Positions 20,769-29,353 of a stretch of 64,000 nt of DNA are shown here, one piece after another. This DNA is from Bradyrhizobium diazoefficiens (lineage in GTDB: Bacteria; Pseudomonadota; Alphaproteobacteria; Rhizobiales; Xanthobacteraceae). The stretch is from positions 6,011,001-6,075,000 of the forward strand of contig NZ_CP067100.1 of assembly GCF_016616235.1 (NCBI RefSeq). The letters are read 5' to 3'. Position 1 is the stretch's first letter, and every line of letters starts with the position of its first letter. The position numbers and the translations under genes were made by a program. The notes beneath the pieces were generated by a model. That model worked only from the letters and a program-made list of their open reading frames with translations, did no database searches and was not told where the DNA came from.

Positions 20769-20791
20769 GGCCGCCTAGTTGGCGGCCTTTT
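20769..20791 (+). terminator. Rho-independent terminator
   Basis: GGCCGCC TAGTT GGCGGCC followed by TTTT forms a perfect 7-bp stem with a 5-nt loop, 32 nt after the small ORF at 20578-20736. Confidence 0.85.
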
Positions 20792-20980
20792 CATTATCCA
20801 TCACCTGACGGGCCGAACCCTGCCACAACCCAGCCAGCCTGAACGGGCGTTCGGTATCACTGACGACATCGCAGAATTGGACCCCACTGCGCCACTGGGC
20901 AGACCGCGCCGTCGAGCGCCAAGTTTACAATGCAACCTAAGAAGTGCATTGTTTGATTTTTAAACTCATGGGACACTCCG

Positions 20981-21528
20981 TTGCCAACACTTACCCCCAA
21001 TATCGAAAATCGAGTTCGGAAACTCCCAAAGCCGTCGAACGCGGCCCAAGGGCTGCAACCTCTATTCGAGGCGGTCAGCAATTCCGTCTAATGATCGTGG
21101 AGTTTAAGAAGCCAGGCCGCACCTCTTATCCTGCAGCGGAAGATCAACTCGAAAACCAGATAACGAAGTACCTTGCGCAACTGCAAGGTGGGGAAATCGA
21201 GTCGTTTGACCGAACAAGGGTTCGAGTGGCCCACGACTGCATCTTTCATTGTTACGTTGTGGCCGACATTGTCGGCGACTTGAAACAGCAACTGTCGAAC
21301 TGGGAGACAACTGCGAACGGTCAAGGACGCATCCGTCCTCTCAAGAACCAATATCGGGGATCGATCGAAGTCATCCAGTGGCAGGACCTAGTCAACGATG
21401 CCTGGATGCGAAACAACGCCACACTGCGAGCCGCTGGACTTAGCCGGTCAAGGCCGACGCTTACCTCTGGGTCTAAACCTCGCCCCAAAGAAGCGCGCGA
21501 ACAGGTGTTTGAACCAGCGGGCAAATGA
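20981..21528 (+). pseudogene. Internally deleted GHKL-ATPase / PD-(D/E)XK-like protein
   Basis: Two pieces of one family sit side by side in different frames. 20981-21091 reads NIENRVRKLPKPSNAAQGLQ then PLFEAVSNSV and stops; this is the start of an HSP90/GHKL-type ATPase with the N-box EAVSNS. The next frame, from the ATG at 21091, reads MIVEFKKPGRTSYPAAEDQL and continues to 21528 with a C-terminal segment FHCYVVADIVGDL. The VEFKKP stretch resembles the ExK half of PD-(D/E)XK nuclease folds that end such ATPases. The ATP-binding body and middle region are missing, so the gene is broken by a large deletion. The 3' fragment could still be translated. Confidence 0.72.
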
Positions 21529-21723
21529 TTTGGCGGTTCCAGCTTGTCGGAATAGCGATGCACGCCGTTTGCATGCAAACAAGCGCAGACATTTTCGAAG
21601 TATGTGATACGAACGGCGCCGAAACCGATCATTTGGCGACGCGCTTCCTACCCACGAACCCTGCGTTCTTCGGGGGGTTGTTCGGGGGCAACAAGCGCTC
21701 TCACGCTAAGTGATTGAAATTGT

Positions 21724-21800
21724 TGGTCGGAGTGGCAGGATTCGAACCTGCGACCCCTGCGTCCCGAACGCAGTGCTCTACCGGGCTGAGCCACACTCCG
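21724..21800 (-). tRNA. tRNA-Pro(CGG)
   Basis: Read on the minus strand, the 77-nt sequence folds into a complete cloverleaf. Acceptor CGGAGTG pairs with CACTCCG, the D stem is GCTC/GAGC, the anticodon stem CTGCG/CGCAG encloses loop TTCGGGA (anticodon CGG), and the T stem GCAGG/CCTGC encloses TTCGAAT. Discriminator A and an encoded CCA follow. Its 3' 47 nt are duplicated at 20290-20336, marking it as an integration target. Confidence 0.97.
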
Positions 21801-21868
21801 ACAAGAAGGCGGCTTATAGCGTCGGGTTTGACGCACTGCAAGCGGCCGAGCCGAGGAATTTTGCCCCT

Positions 21869-22858
21869 GTGAAAACGGGTCTTGAAACGCTGATTTTGCC
21901 GGCCGGCGAGGCCGGCGCGCAAGCCGCCGCCCGGACCTTGGCCGCCGGCGGGCTGGTCGCGTTTCCCACCGAGACGGTCTACGGGCTCGGCGCGGATGCC
22001 GCCAATGCCACTGCTGTCGCCCATCTCTACGCCGCCAAGGGCCGGCCGGCATTCAATCCGCTGATCGCGCACGTCGCGGACCTTGCCGCCGCAGAACGGA
22101 TCGGCCGGTTCGATGCGCGCGCCAAAAAGCTTGCCGAGGCGTTCTGGCCGGGGCCGCTGACGCTGGTGGTGCCGAAGACGGACAAGTGCCCGGTGGCGGA
22201 GCTTGCCACCGCGGGGCTCGACAGCGTCGCGATCCGCATTCCCGCCCACCCGGTGGCGGAGGCGATTTTGCGCGCCTTTGGCGGCGCCGTGGTGGCGCCG
22301 TCCGCCAACATCTCCGGACACGTCTCGCCGACGCTGGCGGCGCATGTTGCGAGCGACCTTGCCGGGCGGATCGACCTGATCGTCGATGGCGGGCCGGTTA
22401 CGGTCGGCGTCGAATCCACCATCGTCGGCTGCTTCGATGCGCCGATGCTACTGCGGCCCGGCGGGCTGTCGCGCGAGCGGATCGAGGCGGTGCTGGGCGC
22501 CCCGCTGGCGCGGCCGCCTGTGGAGGCCGAGAGCGACGACAGCCAGCCGCTGGCGCCGGGCATGCTGGCCTCGCATTACGCGCCGCGCGCGACCGTGCGG
22601 CTGCGCGCGCAGGACGTTGCGCCTGATGAAGCGCTGCTGGCCTTCGGGCCTGATCGCCTACCCGGCATTGACGCCGCAGCCGCTGTCATGAATTTGTCCC
22701 CCACGGCCGATCTCGATGAAGCCGCCGCCAATCTGTTCGGCTATCTTCGCAGCCTCGATGCGAAGAGCCCGCGGGCGATCGCAGTGATGCCGGTGCCCGA
22801 ACAGGGTTTGGGCGAAGCCATCAATGACCGCCTTCGCCGCGCCGCGGTTGCGCGCTAG
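21869..22858 (+). CDS. tsaC: L-threonylcarbamoyladenylate synthase (Sua5/YrdC type)
   Basis: This 329-residue protein makes threonylcarbamoyl-AMP for tRNA t6A37 modification. The YrdC domain shows LAAGGLVAFPTETVYGLGAD and the phosphate/nucleotide region PSANISGHVSPT; a Sua5-type C-terminal domain follows from about residue 215. The frame is open back through the tRNA, so the start must be later. GTG at 21869 (VKTGLETLILPAGEAG) fits the family N-terminus. Confidence 0.92.
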   Translation: MKTGLETLILPAGEAGAQAAARTLAAGGLVAFPTETVYGLGADAANATAVAHLYAAKGRPAFNPLIAHVADLAAAERIGRFDARAKKLAEAFWPGPLTLVVPKTDKCPVAELATAGLDSVAIRIPAHPVAEAILRAFGGAVVAPSANISGHVSPTLAAHVASDLAGRIDLIVDGGPVTVGVESTIVGCFDAPMLLRPGGLSRERIEAVLGAPLARPPVEAESDDSQPLAPGMLASHYAPRATVRLRAQDVAPDEALLAFGPDRLPGIDAAAAVMNLSPTADLDEAAANLFGYLRSLDAKSPRAIAVMPVPEQGLGEAINDRLRRAAVAR

Positions 22859-22880
22859 AAAGCGGATGAAAGAAGACAAG

Positions 22881-24308
22881 ATGAATATCGACAAGACCGC
22901 CGCCCCTCCGCTTGCGCCCGAGCTGATCGCCCAATTCCGCAGGATCGTCGGCGAGCGCCATGCAATCACCGATGCGGCCGATATCGAGCCTTACGTCACC
23001 GAGGAGCGCAATTTGTTCCACGGCCGCACGCCGCTGGTGCTGCGTCCGGGCTCGACCGCCGAGGTCTCCGACATCTGCAAGCTCGCCTCCGCGCACAGGA
23101 TCGCGCTGGTACCGCAGGGCGGCAACACCGGGCTCGTCGGCGGACAGACCCCGCACAACGGCGAGGTGGTGGTGTCGCTGCGCCGGCTCGACAAGATCCG
23201 CGAGGTCGACCCCGCCTCCAACACCATGACCTGCGAGGCCGGCGTGGTGTTGCAGGTCGCGCAGCAGAAGGCATCCGACGTCGACCGCTTGTTTCCGCTC
23301 TCGCTCGGCGCCGAGGGAAGCTGCACCATCGGCGGCAATCTCTCGACCAATGCCGGCGGCACCGCCGCGCTCGCCTATGGCGTCGCGCGCGAGATGGCGC
23401 TGGGCCTCGAAGTGGTGCTCGCCGACGGACGCGTGCTCAACGTGCTGTCGAAGCTGAAGAAGGACAATACCGGCTACAATCTGCACAACCTCTTCATCGG
23501 CGCCGAAGGCACGCTCGGCATCATCACCGCGGCGACGCTCAAGCTGTTTCCGAAGCCGCGGGCGGTCGAGACCGCTTTCGTCGGGCTGAAGTCGCCGGCG
23601 GCGGCGCTGAAGCTGCTGACGATCGCGCAGAGCGAGGCCGCGAATGCGCTGACGAGCTTTGAACTGCTGTCGGAGATGGCGGTGGACTTCTCGGTGCGCC
23701 ACGGCATCGACGTGCGCGATCCGCTTGCCGAGAAACATCCCTGGTACGTCCTGATGGAATTGTCCGCAGCCGGCGAGGACGCCCGCACGCCGCTGGAGAC
23801 GATCCTCGCCCGCGCCATGGAGGATGAGATCGTCGACGACGCGGTGATCGCGGCCAACCTCACCCAGCGCAACCATTTCTGGAAGCTGCGCGAGGAAATG
23901 TCGGCGGCGCAGAAGCCGGAGGGCGGCTCGATCAAGCACGATATCTCGGTGCCGGTGGCCGCCGTGCCCGCCTTCATCGAGGAAGCCAATGCTGCCGTGG
24001 TGAAGCTGATCCCGGGCGCGCGGCCGGTGCCGTTCGGCCATCTTGGCGACGGCAATCTGCACTACAATGTCAGCCAGCCAATCGGCGCCGACACTGCGGA
24101 TTATTTGGCGCGCTGGCACGAGATGAACGCGGTGGTGTTCGAGATCGTGCTGCGCATGGGCGGCTCGATCTCGGCCGAGCATGGCATCGGCGTGCTCAAG
24201 CGCGACGAACTGCCCGAGGTCAAGGACAAGACCGCGATCGAGCTGATGCGACAGATCAAGGCGATGCTCGATCCGCTGGGAATCATGAATCCGGGGAAGG
24301 TGCTGTGA
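22881..24308 (+). CDS. FAD-linked oxidase, D-2-hydroxyglutarate/D-lactate dehydrogenase type
   Basis: This 475-residue flavoprotein has the PCMH FAD-binding domain with PQGGNTGLVGGQTPHNGEVV and GAEGSCTIGGNLSTNAGG, and the FAD-linked oxidase C-domain with GHLGDGNLHYNV and SAEHGIGVLKRDEL. This pattern is that of GlcD/D2HGDH-like D-2-hydroxyacid dehydrogenases; the exact substrate cannot be read. The start at 22881 is chosen over 22866 because an AGAAG site precedes it. Its stop overlaps the next gene's GTG. Confidence 0.88.
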   Translation: MNIDKTAAPPLAPELIAQFRRIVGERHAITDAADIEPYVTEERNLFHGRTPLVLRPGSTAEVSDICKLASAHRIALVPQGGNTGLVGGQTPHNGEVVVSLRRLDKIREVDPASNTMTCEAGVVLQVAQQKASDVDRLFPLSLGAEGSCTIGGNLSTNAGGTAALAYGVAREMALGLEVVLADGRVLNVLSKLKKDNTGYNLHNLFIGAEGTLGIITAATLKLFPKPRAVETAFVGLKSPAAALKLLTIAQSEAANALTSFELLSEMAVDFSVRHGIDVRDPLAEKHPWYVLMELSAAGEDARTPLETILARAMEDEIVDDAVIAANLTQRNHFWKLREEMSAAQKPEGGSIKHDISVPVAAVPAFIEEANAAVVKLIPGARPVPFGHLGDGNLHYNVSQPIGADTADYLARWHEMNAVVFEIVLRMGGSISAEHGIGVLKRDELPEVKDKTAIELMRQIKAMLDPLGIMNPGKVL

Positions 24309-24748
24309 GTGCTCTCAAGATCGAGGCGATGAACGATGCCGACGTCGAGCCGGTCGTGGCGCTGTGGCAGCGCTGCGGCCTGACGCGGCCGTGGAACGAT
24401 CCGCAGGCCGACATCGCGCTGGCGCGGCGGCGCGACAATTCCGCGGTGCTGGTCGGCCGCGACAACGGCGCGATCGTCGCGACCGTCATGGTCGGTCATG
24501 ACGGTCATCGCGGCTGGATCTATTACGTGGCGGTTGATCCCGATTGCCGCAAGCGCGGTTTTGGCCGTGTCATCATGGCAGCGGCGGAAGACTGGCTGCG
24601 GGCGGCGGGGATTCTGAAGCTGCAGCTCCTGGTCCGGCGCGGCAATGAGCAGGCCAATGCGTTCTACCAATCGCTCGGCTTCGAGGAATCGACGTCGGTG
24701 ATGTTCCAGAAGTGGCTCGACGGCCGCGCGACCACGCCAAGCAACTGA
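24305..24748 (+). CDS. GNAT N-acetyltransferase, YpeA-like
   Basis: This 147-residue GNAT protein has the acetyl-CoA loop VAVDPDCRKRGFGRVIMAAA and the C-terminal FYQSLGFEES motif. The N-terminal region DVEPVVALWQRCGLTRPWND resembles E. coli YpeA. GTG is used as start and overlaps the previous stop (GTGA), so the two are translationally coupled. The acetylated substrate is unknown. Confidence 0.85.
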   Translation: MSALKIEAMNDADVEPVVALWQRCGLTRPWNDPQADIALARRRDNSAVLVGRDNGAIVATVMVGHDGHRGWIYYVAVDPDCRKRGFGRVIMAAAEDWLRAAGILKLQLLVRRGNEQANAFYQSLGFEESTSVMFQKWLDGRATTPSN

Positions 24749-24757
24749 GATCCAGCC

Positions 24758-25339
24758 ATGACCATTTCCGACCGCGTCCGCATCAAGGACGTCCGCGTGC
24801 TCTCGGACAACTGGACGCCTCTGAAGACCACGACGTTCGACTACCGGCGCGCCAATGGCGAATGGCAGACGCAGCACCGCGAGACCTATGAGCGCGACAA
24901 CGCCGCCGCCGTGCTGCCCTACAATCTCGGCCAGCGCACGGTGATCCTGGTGCGCCAGTTCCGCCTGCCGGCGTTCATCCGCGGCTATGACGATCTGCTG
25001 ATCGAGGCGGCCGCCGGAGTACTGGACAATGCTTCGCCGGAAGAGCGCATCCGCGCCGAGGCCGAGGAAGAAACCGGCTATCGCCTGCACCACGTCCACA
25101 AGGTGTTCGAGGCCTTCATGAGCCCCGGCGCGATCACCGAGAAGCTGCATTTCTTTATCGCCGAGTACGAGCCGGAGATGCGCGTCAGCGACGGCGGCGG
25201 GCTCGCGCACGAGGGCGAAGACATCGAGGTGCTGGAGCTCGGCATCGACGAGGCGCTGGCGATGATCGCCGACGGCCGCATCATCGACGCCAAGGCGATC
25301 ATGCTGCTGCAATACGCGGCGCTGCATGTGTTCCGGTGA
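24758..25339 (+). CDS. Nudix hydrolase, NudK/ADP-ribose pyrophosphatase-like
   Basis: The 193-residue protein has a Nudix box with AAAGVLDNASPEERIRAEAE then EETGY (about residues 83-107). The N-terminal domain (VLSDNWTPLKTTTFDYRRAN) and overall length match GDP-mannose/ADP-sugar pyrophosphatases such as NudK. The start lies 9 nt after the GNAT stop. Substrate assignment is uncertain. Confidence 0.85.
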   Translation: MTISDRVRIKDVRVLSDNWTPLKTTTFDYRRANGEWQTQHRETYERDNAAAVLPYNLGQRTVILVRQFRLPAFIRGYDDLLIEAAAGVLDNASPEERIRAEAEEETGYRLHHVHKVFEAFMSPGAITEKLHFFIAEYEPEMRVSDGGGLAHEGEDIEVLELGIDEALAMIADGRIIDAKAIMLLQYAALHVFR

Positions 25340-25493
25340 ACCTGCTTACCGTCCCCTCCAGCGGAGGGTAACAGGCACCGTCTGCGCCGCTCCATCCTCA
25401 TCTGCAATTCTGGCCTGCGCCATCACGCTCCCCGTTGAGCAACCCGAAAACTATCTCTAGTCTGTCTCCAACCAGGAACCAGGAGACGCGCCC

Positions 25494-26423
25494 ATGTCCG
25501 CTCCGCGCGACGATGAATTCGGCTTTGCGCCCGACTATGATTCCCCCGTTCCCTATATGCAGCGCACGCGCGACTATTATGCCGCGATCGGCTACACCAC
25601 GCCGTATCGCTGGGCGCATTACACCGAGGCGCCATTCCAACGGCTGAAGAAGCCGCTGGCGCAATCGCGCGTCACCATCATCACGACCGCCGCGCCTTAT
25701 GATCCCACCAAGGGCGATCAGGGGCCCGGAGCGGCGTATAATGGCGGCGCGAAATTCTACCAGGTCTATGACGGCGACACCTCCAAGCAGCACGATTTGC
25801 GGATCTCGCATATCGGCTACGACCGCAAGCACACCTCGGCCACAGACAGCGGCACCTGGTTTCCGCTGCCGCAGCTGTTGAAGGCGTCGGCCGCGGGCCG
25901 CATCGGCGAAGTCGCCCCGCGCTTCTTCGGCGCGCCGACCAACCGCAGCCATCGCGTCACACTCGACACCGACGCGCCGGAGATCCTGGCGCGCTGTCTC
26001 GCGGACAAGGTCGATGTCGCCGTGCTGGTGCCGAACTGCCCGGTCTGCCACCAGACCACGGCACTGGTGGCGCGGCACCTGGAACGCAACGGCATTGCGA
26101 CCGTAATCATGGGCTGCGCCAAGGACATCATCGAGCACGCTGCCGTGCCGCGCTTTTTGTTCTCCGACTTCCCGCTCGGCAATTCCGCCGGCAAGCCGCA
26201 CGACACAGCCTCGCAGCAACAGACGCTGGAGCTGGCGCTCAAGCTGCTGCAGACTGCGAGCGGCCCGCAGACCACGATGCAATCGCCGCTGCGCTGGAGC
26301 GAGGACGCCTCGTGGAAGCTCGACTACAACAATGTCGCGCAGCTCTCAGCCGAAGAGCTGGCGCGCCGCCGCGCCGAATTCGACAAGCAGAAGGAGATCG
26401 CGCGCGGCAACCGCGCCGCCTGA
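25494..26423 (+). CDS. GrdB-like (glycine/betaine reductase B family) protein
   Basis: This 309-residue protein resembles the C-terminal selenoprotein-B family of glycine/sarcosine/betaine reductases, with VDVAVLVPNCPVCHQTTALV. In true GrdB the first redox position is selenocysteine; here it is C182-P-V-C185, and no in-frame UGA is seen. Such cysteine homologues in aerobic Rhizobiales have no proven activity. It starts after a GGAG site and lies 36 nt before a CoA-transferase gene, suggesting shared transcription. Confidence 0.78.
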   Translation: MSAPRDDEFGFAPDYDSPVPYMQRTRDYYAAIGYTTPYRWAHYTEAPFQRLKKPLAQSRVTIITTAAPYDPTKGDQGPGAAYNGGAKFYQVYDGDTSKQHDLRISHIGYDRKHTSATDSGTWFPLPQLLKASAAGRIGEVAPRFFGAPTNRSHRVTLDTDAPEILARCLADKVDVAVLVPNCPVCHQTTALVARHLERNGIATVIMGCAKDIIEHAAVPRFLFSDFPLGNSAGKPHDTASQQQTLELALKLLQTASGPQTTMQSPLRWSEDASWKLDYNNVAQLSAEELARRRAEFDKQKEIARGNRAA

Positions 26424-26459
26424 CGTCCTCCGGCAACAACAAGCAGATGGGAGAACGAC

Positions 26460-27653
26460 GTGACGCGACCGTTCGAGGGCGTGAAGATCCTGGACTTCAC
26501 CCAAGTGCTGGCCGGCCCCTATGCGAGCTATCAGCTCGCGCTGTTAGGGGCCGACGTCATCAAGGTCGAGCGGCGCGAGGGCGAGGACATGCGGCGCACG
26601 CCGCTTAGCCGCGAATGGGCTGAACGCGGCCTCGCGCCCGCGTTCCAGGCCATCAACGGCAACAAGCGCAGCCTGACGCTGGACTTGCAAAAGCCCGATG
26701 CGATCGCGATCGTGAAGAAGCTCGCCGCGACTGTCGACGTCGTCATGGAAAACTTCCGCCCGGGCGTGATGGACAAGCTCGGCATCGGCTACGAGGCGCT
26801 CTCAGCAGTCAATCCCAAGCTGATCTATTGCGCCGTATCAGGTTTTGGCCAAACCGGCCCGGACCGTCTGCGGCCCGGCTATGACGGCAAGATGCAAGCG
26901 CTCTCGGGCATCATGGCGATCACGGGCCATCCCGAGACGGGGCCGACGCGCGCGGGCTTTGCGGTATGCGACGTGCTGTCGGGCGCGACCGCCGCATTCG
27001 GTGTGTCGAGCGCGCTGTATCAGCGCGACCGCACCGGCAAGGGCCAGCTCATCGACGTCTCCATGCTGGAAGCGACGCTGGCGTTTCTGTCGGGACAGAT
27101 CGCGGACTGGTCGGTGGCCGGCCATCGCCAGACACTCTCGGGCAACCAGGCCGTCAGCCGCAAGACCACCGCCAATCTGTTCAAGGCGGGCGACGGTTAC
27201 ATCCTGCTCGCCGTCAACAACGAGAAGCAGTACCGCGCGCTGATGAGCGCGCTCGGCCGCGAGGATACGCTGAGCGATCCGCGCTTCGCCGACTGGTTCG
27301 CGCGCAACGAGAACGAGCCGGCGCTGCGCGCCATCATCGAGGAGGCGCTCGCGGCAAAGCCGGCACGCGAATGGGAGACAATCCTGGAAGACGCCGGCGC
27401 GCCCTGCGCCAGCATCTGGAAAGTCGAGGAGGTCATCGACCATCCGCAGATCAAGGCCCGCGGCGCGATCCAAGAGCTGGACACGCCCTACGGCCGCCTG
27501 CGCTTTGCCGGCAGCGGCTTCAAGCTCGCCCATGGCGGCGGCAAGCTCGACCGGATGGCGCCGGAGCTGGGGGCGGATACGGATGCCGTGCTGGGCGAGC
27601 TGGGCTTCGATGCAGCGGAGATCGCGGCGTTGAGGGAAAGGGAGATTGTGTGA
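26460..27653 (+). CDS. CaiB/BaiF family CoA-transferase (family III)
   Basis: The 397-residue protein shows class III CoA-transferase features: VLAGPYASYQLALLGADVIK, NGNKRSLTLDL, MENFRPGVMDKLG and QTGPDRLRPGYD. These enzymes transfer CoA between carboxylic acids. It uses GTG at 26460 with a GGGAG ribosome binding site. The neighbour upstream is the GrdB-like gene; a joint catabolic role is possible but unproven. Confidence 0.9.
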   Translation: MTRPFEGVKILDFTQVLAGPYASYQLALLGADVIKVERREGEDMRRTPLSREWAERGLAPAFQAINGNKRSLTLDLQKPDAIAIVKKLAATVDVVMENFRPGVMDKLGIGYEALSAVNPKLIYCAVSGFGQTGPDRLRPGYDGKMQALSGIMAITGHPETGPTRAGFAVCDVLSGATAAFGVSSALYQRDRTGKGQLIDVSMLEATLAFLSGQIADWSVAGHRQTLSGNQAVSRKTTANLFKAGDGYILLAVNNEKQYRALMSALGREDTLSDPRFADWFARNENEPALRAIIEEALAAKPAREWETILEDAGAPCASIWKVEEVIDHPQIKARGAIQELDTPYGRLRFAGSGFKLAHGGGKLDRMAPELGADTDAVLGELGFDAAEIAALREREIV

Positions 27654-27673
27654 GGGTGACGCGACAAACTCAC

Positions 27674-27829
27674 CTGTCGTCCCGGACAAGCGTCAGCGCA
27701 GAGCCGGGACCCATAGTCCCAGGATTGAGTTTGGCGAGGATCGTAACCACCTTCTCGCGCGACAACTGCTCGCTGGGAGTATGGATCTCGGATCGGCGCG
27801 CGCTTGAGGCGCGCTTGTCCGGGACGACA
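27674..27829. repeat. Dispersed intergenic palindromic repeat, family B
   Basis: CTGTCGTCCCGGACAAGCG at the left and CGCTTGTCCGGGACGACA at the right form a long imperfect inverted repeat filling the gap between two convergent genes. It is related to the copies near 14257, 33340 and 48388. It could act as a bidirectional transcript end. Confidence 0.78.
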
Positions 27830-27848
27830 ACGGCATGATACGCGCGAG

Positions 27849-28619
27849 CTAAAACAACGACCCCTGCCCGTCGTCGGCCGGCGCGGCCGCAACCCTCCGC
27901 GCTGCCTTCCTGGGCTTCATGGCCTCTGCCTCTGCCTCCGCCTCCATCTCCTCCGCACTGATCGGCAAGAGCAACTGCTCGTCGTCATTGGCGACGCGGT
28001 TGACGCGCGTAGAGACGGGATGCCAGGCGAATTCGCCGATGCGTGGCGCCGTCATCAGCGGCAGCACGCCATCGACCTCATCGCCGCGATTATCGAGCCA
28101 GCGCTCGAAATCACGCGGGCTGATGGTGACCGGCACGCGATCATGCAGCGTGGCCAGATCCTCGCCCGCCGCGGCCGTGACGATCGCGACCGTATCGAGT
28201 TCCTCGCCGTTCGGCCCAAGCCAGGTCTCGAACACTGCGGCGAAGCCGAGCGGTGCGCCATCGGCGCGATGGATGAAGAAGGGCTGCTTGCGGCCGTCGG
28301 TCACCCTCCATTCGTAATAGCCGTCGGCGGGGATCAGGCCGCGCCGGCGGCGGATCGCGTTTTTGAACGCGGGCTTCTCCAGCACCGTCTCCGAGCGGGC
28401 GTTGATCAGGAGCGTAAATCCGCGGGGGTCCCTAACCCAGCTCGGCAGCAGGCCCCAGCGCATCAGGCGGAAATGGCGTGCGCCGTTTTCGACCAATACG
28501 ACCGGAATCGGTTGCGTCGGAACCACATTGTACCGGGGCGGGAAATTCGGCTGCTCGACATAGCCGAACAGTTGCCGCAAGGCCTCGGGGGCCGAAGTTA
28601 TGACGAAGCGTCCACACAT
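27849..28619 (-). CDS. yedK: SRAP (HMCES/YedK) abasic-site DNA crosslinking protein
   Basis: This 256-residue protein starts MCGRFVIT; after Met removal Cys2 is the catalytic nucleophile that links to abasic sites in single-stranded DNA. Other family marks are RYNVVPTQPIPVV, FYEWRV-like YYEWRV with the conserved Glu, and TLHDRVPV with the conserved His. The C-terminal tail ends GSLF. It is divergent from the gene at 28683. Confidence 0.93.
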   Translation of the reverse strand: MCGRFVITSAPEALRQLFGYVEQPNFPPRYNVVPTQPIPVVLVENGARHFRLMRWGLLPSWVRDPRGFTLLINARSETVLEKPAFKNAIRRRRGLIPADGYYEWRVTDGRKQPFFIHRADGAPLGFAAVFETWLGPNGEELDTVAIVTAAAGEDLATLHDRVPVTISPRDFERWLDNRGDEVDGVLPLMTAPRIGEFAWHPVSTRVNRVANDDEQLLLPISAEEMEAEAEAEAMKPRKAARRVAAAPADDGQGSLF

Positions 28620-28682
28620 CCTTGGCTGTCTATATAGGGTCCGTTCAGGTCCTTTTAACCCCGAACGTTAACACTGCGGCCG

Positions 28683-29183
28683 ATGAGCTCAATGGCCTCC
28701 CAACCCGCGCGGACCCATGTACAGACGGGCGCCGAGGCGCAAGCCTGGGCCGAACGGCTGCGCGTGGCCAACATCAATCCGCGGACCGGGCTTGCCACCG
28801 ACTATCTCAACCATTTCAATGAAGCGGTGATGCTCTTGGAAATGGTCCCCGACATGCCCGAATGCGCGGAAGACTTCTTGACCTGGTCGCCGCTGTCCTA
28901 TGCCGAGCATTTCACCGCCTCGAACTTCAAGGCCCGGGATCTCGCGATCGAAGCCTATGAGAAGGCCGATCCCAACGTGCGCGCCCAGTTCGACCACATC
29001 ACCGACACCATGACGTCGATCCTGACCGCAGTCGGCTCGGCCATGCGCGAGGTCGAGAAGGACACGACGCGCGTCCGCCTCGCCGAGCAGGCCGCGGCCT
29101 GGGTCAAGCCGCTGATCGCCGCCTGCGGCGGCATCATCAATGGCGGCGCGGAGGCCGACGTCGACACCATCATGGCGAACTGA
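28683..29183 (+). CDS. Conserved hypothetical protein (166 aa)
   Basis: The product is soluble and helical, with DYLNHFNEAVMLLEMVPDMP, AEDFLTWSPLSYAEHFTASN and a C-terminal EQAAAWVKPLIAACGGIING. There is no signal peptide or membrane segment. I believe this protein is conserved in Rhizobiales but cannot name a function. A second Met at codon 4 is an alternative start. It is divergent from the SRAP gene across 63 bp and is followed by a family A repeat. Confidence 0.75.
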   Translation: MSSMASQPARTHVQTGAEAQAWAERLRVANINPRTGLATDYLNHFNEAVMLLEMVPDMPECAEDFLTWSPLSYAEHFTASNFKARDLAIEAYEKADPNVRAQFDHITDTMTSILTAVGSAMREVEKDTTRVRLAEQAAAWVKPLIAACGGIINGGAEADVDTIMAN

Positions 29184-29222
29184 GCCCATGTCATTGGATC
29201 GAACCTTGTTCCGCGCATTGTC

Positions 29223-29346
29223 CACCTCTCCCGTTGGGAGAGGTCGGCGCGTAGCGCCGGGTGAGGGGCTTCGGTCTCTCGTCATAACTGCGCCCCCTCA
29301 CCCGATTTGCTGCGCAAATCGACCTCTCCCCGCTGGAGAGAGGTGA
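29223..29346. repeat. Dispersed intergenic repeat, family A
   Basis: Pattern CACCTCTCCCGTTGGGAGAG, GGTGAGGGG, CCCCTCACCCGATTTGCTG and GACCTCTCCCCGCTGGAGAG. It is an inverted pair of REP-like units. Related copies lie near 37746, 51052 and 60411. Confidence 0.85.
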
Positions 29347-29353
29347 AGAAGCC

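Larger units (their letters stand above)
20290..21770. mobile_element. Small integrated element or remnant at tRNA-Pro
   Basis: A 47-bp near-perfect direct repeat of the tRNA-Pro 3' half brackets this stretch, and the intact tRNA lies at the right end. The interior has lower GC, a small gene with its own terminator, and a deleted ATPase/nuclease-like pseudogene. No integrase gene is present. Two G-rich near-copies at 20415-20438 and 21669-21692 lie just inside the ends and could be integrase arm sites. I read it as the decayed residue of a larger tRNA-targeting island. Confidence 0.78.

Noticed and set aside
20800..20980. Possible insertion-sequence remnant
   Set aside because: The stretch has lower GC and phrases such as GGACCCCACTGCGCC, but no terminal inverted repeats or transposase fragment could be found.
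21710..21868. N-terminal extension of the tsaC frame
   Set aside because: It reads through the tRNA-Pro gene, so a start at the GTG at 21869 is used.
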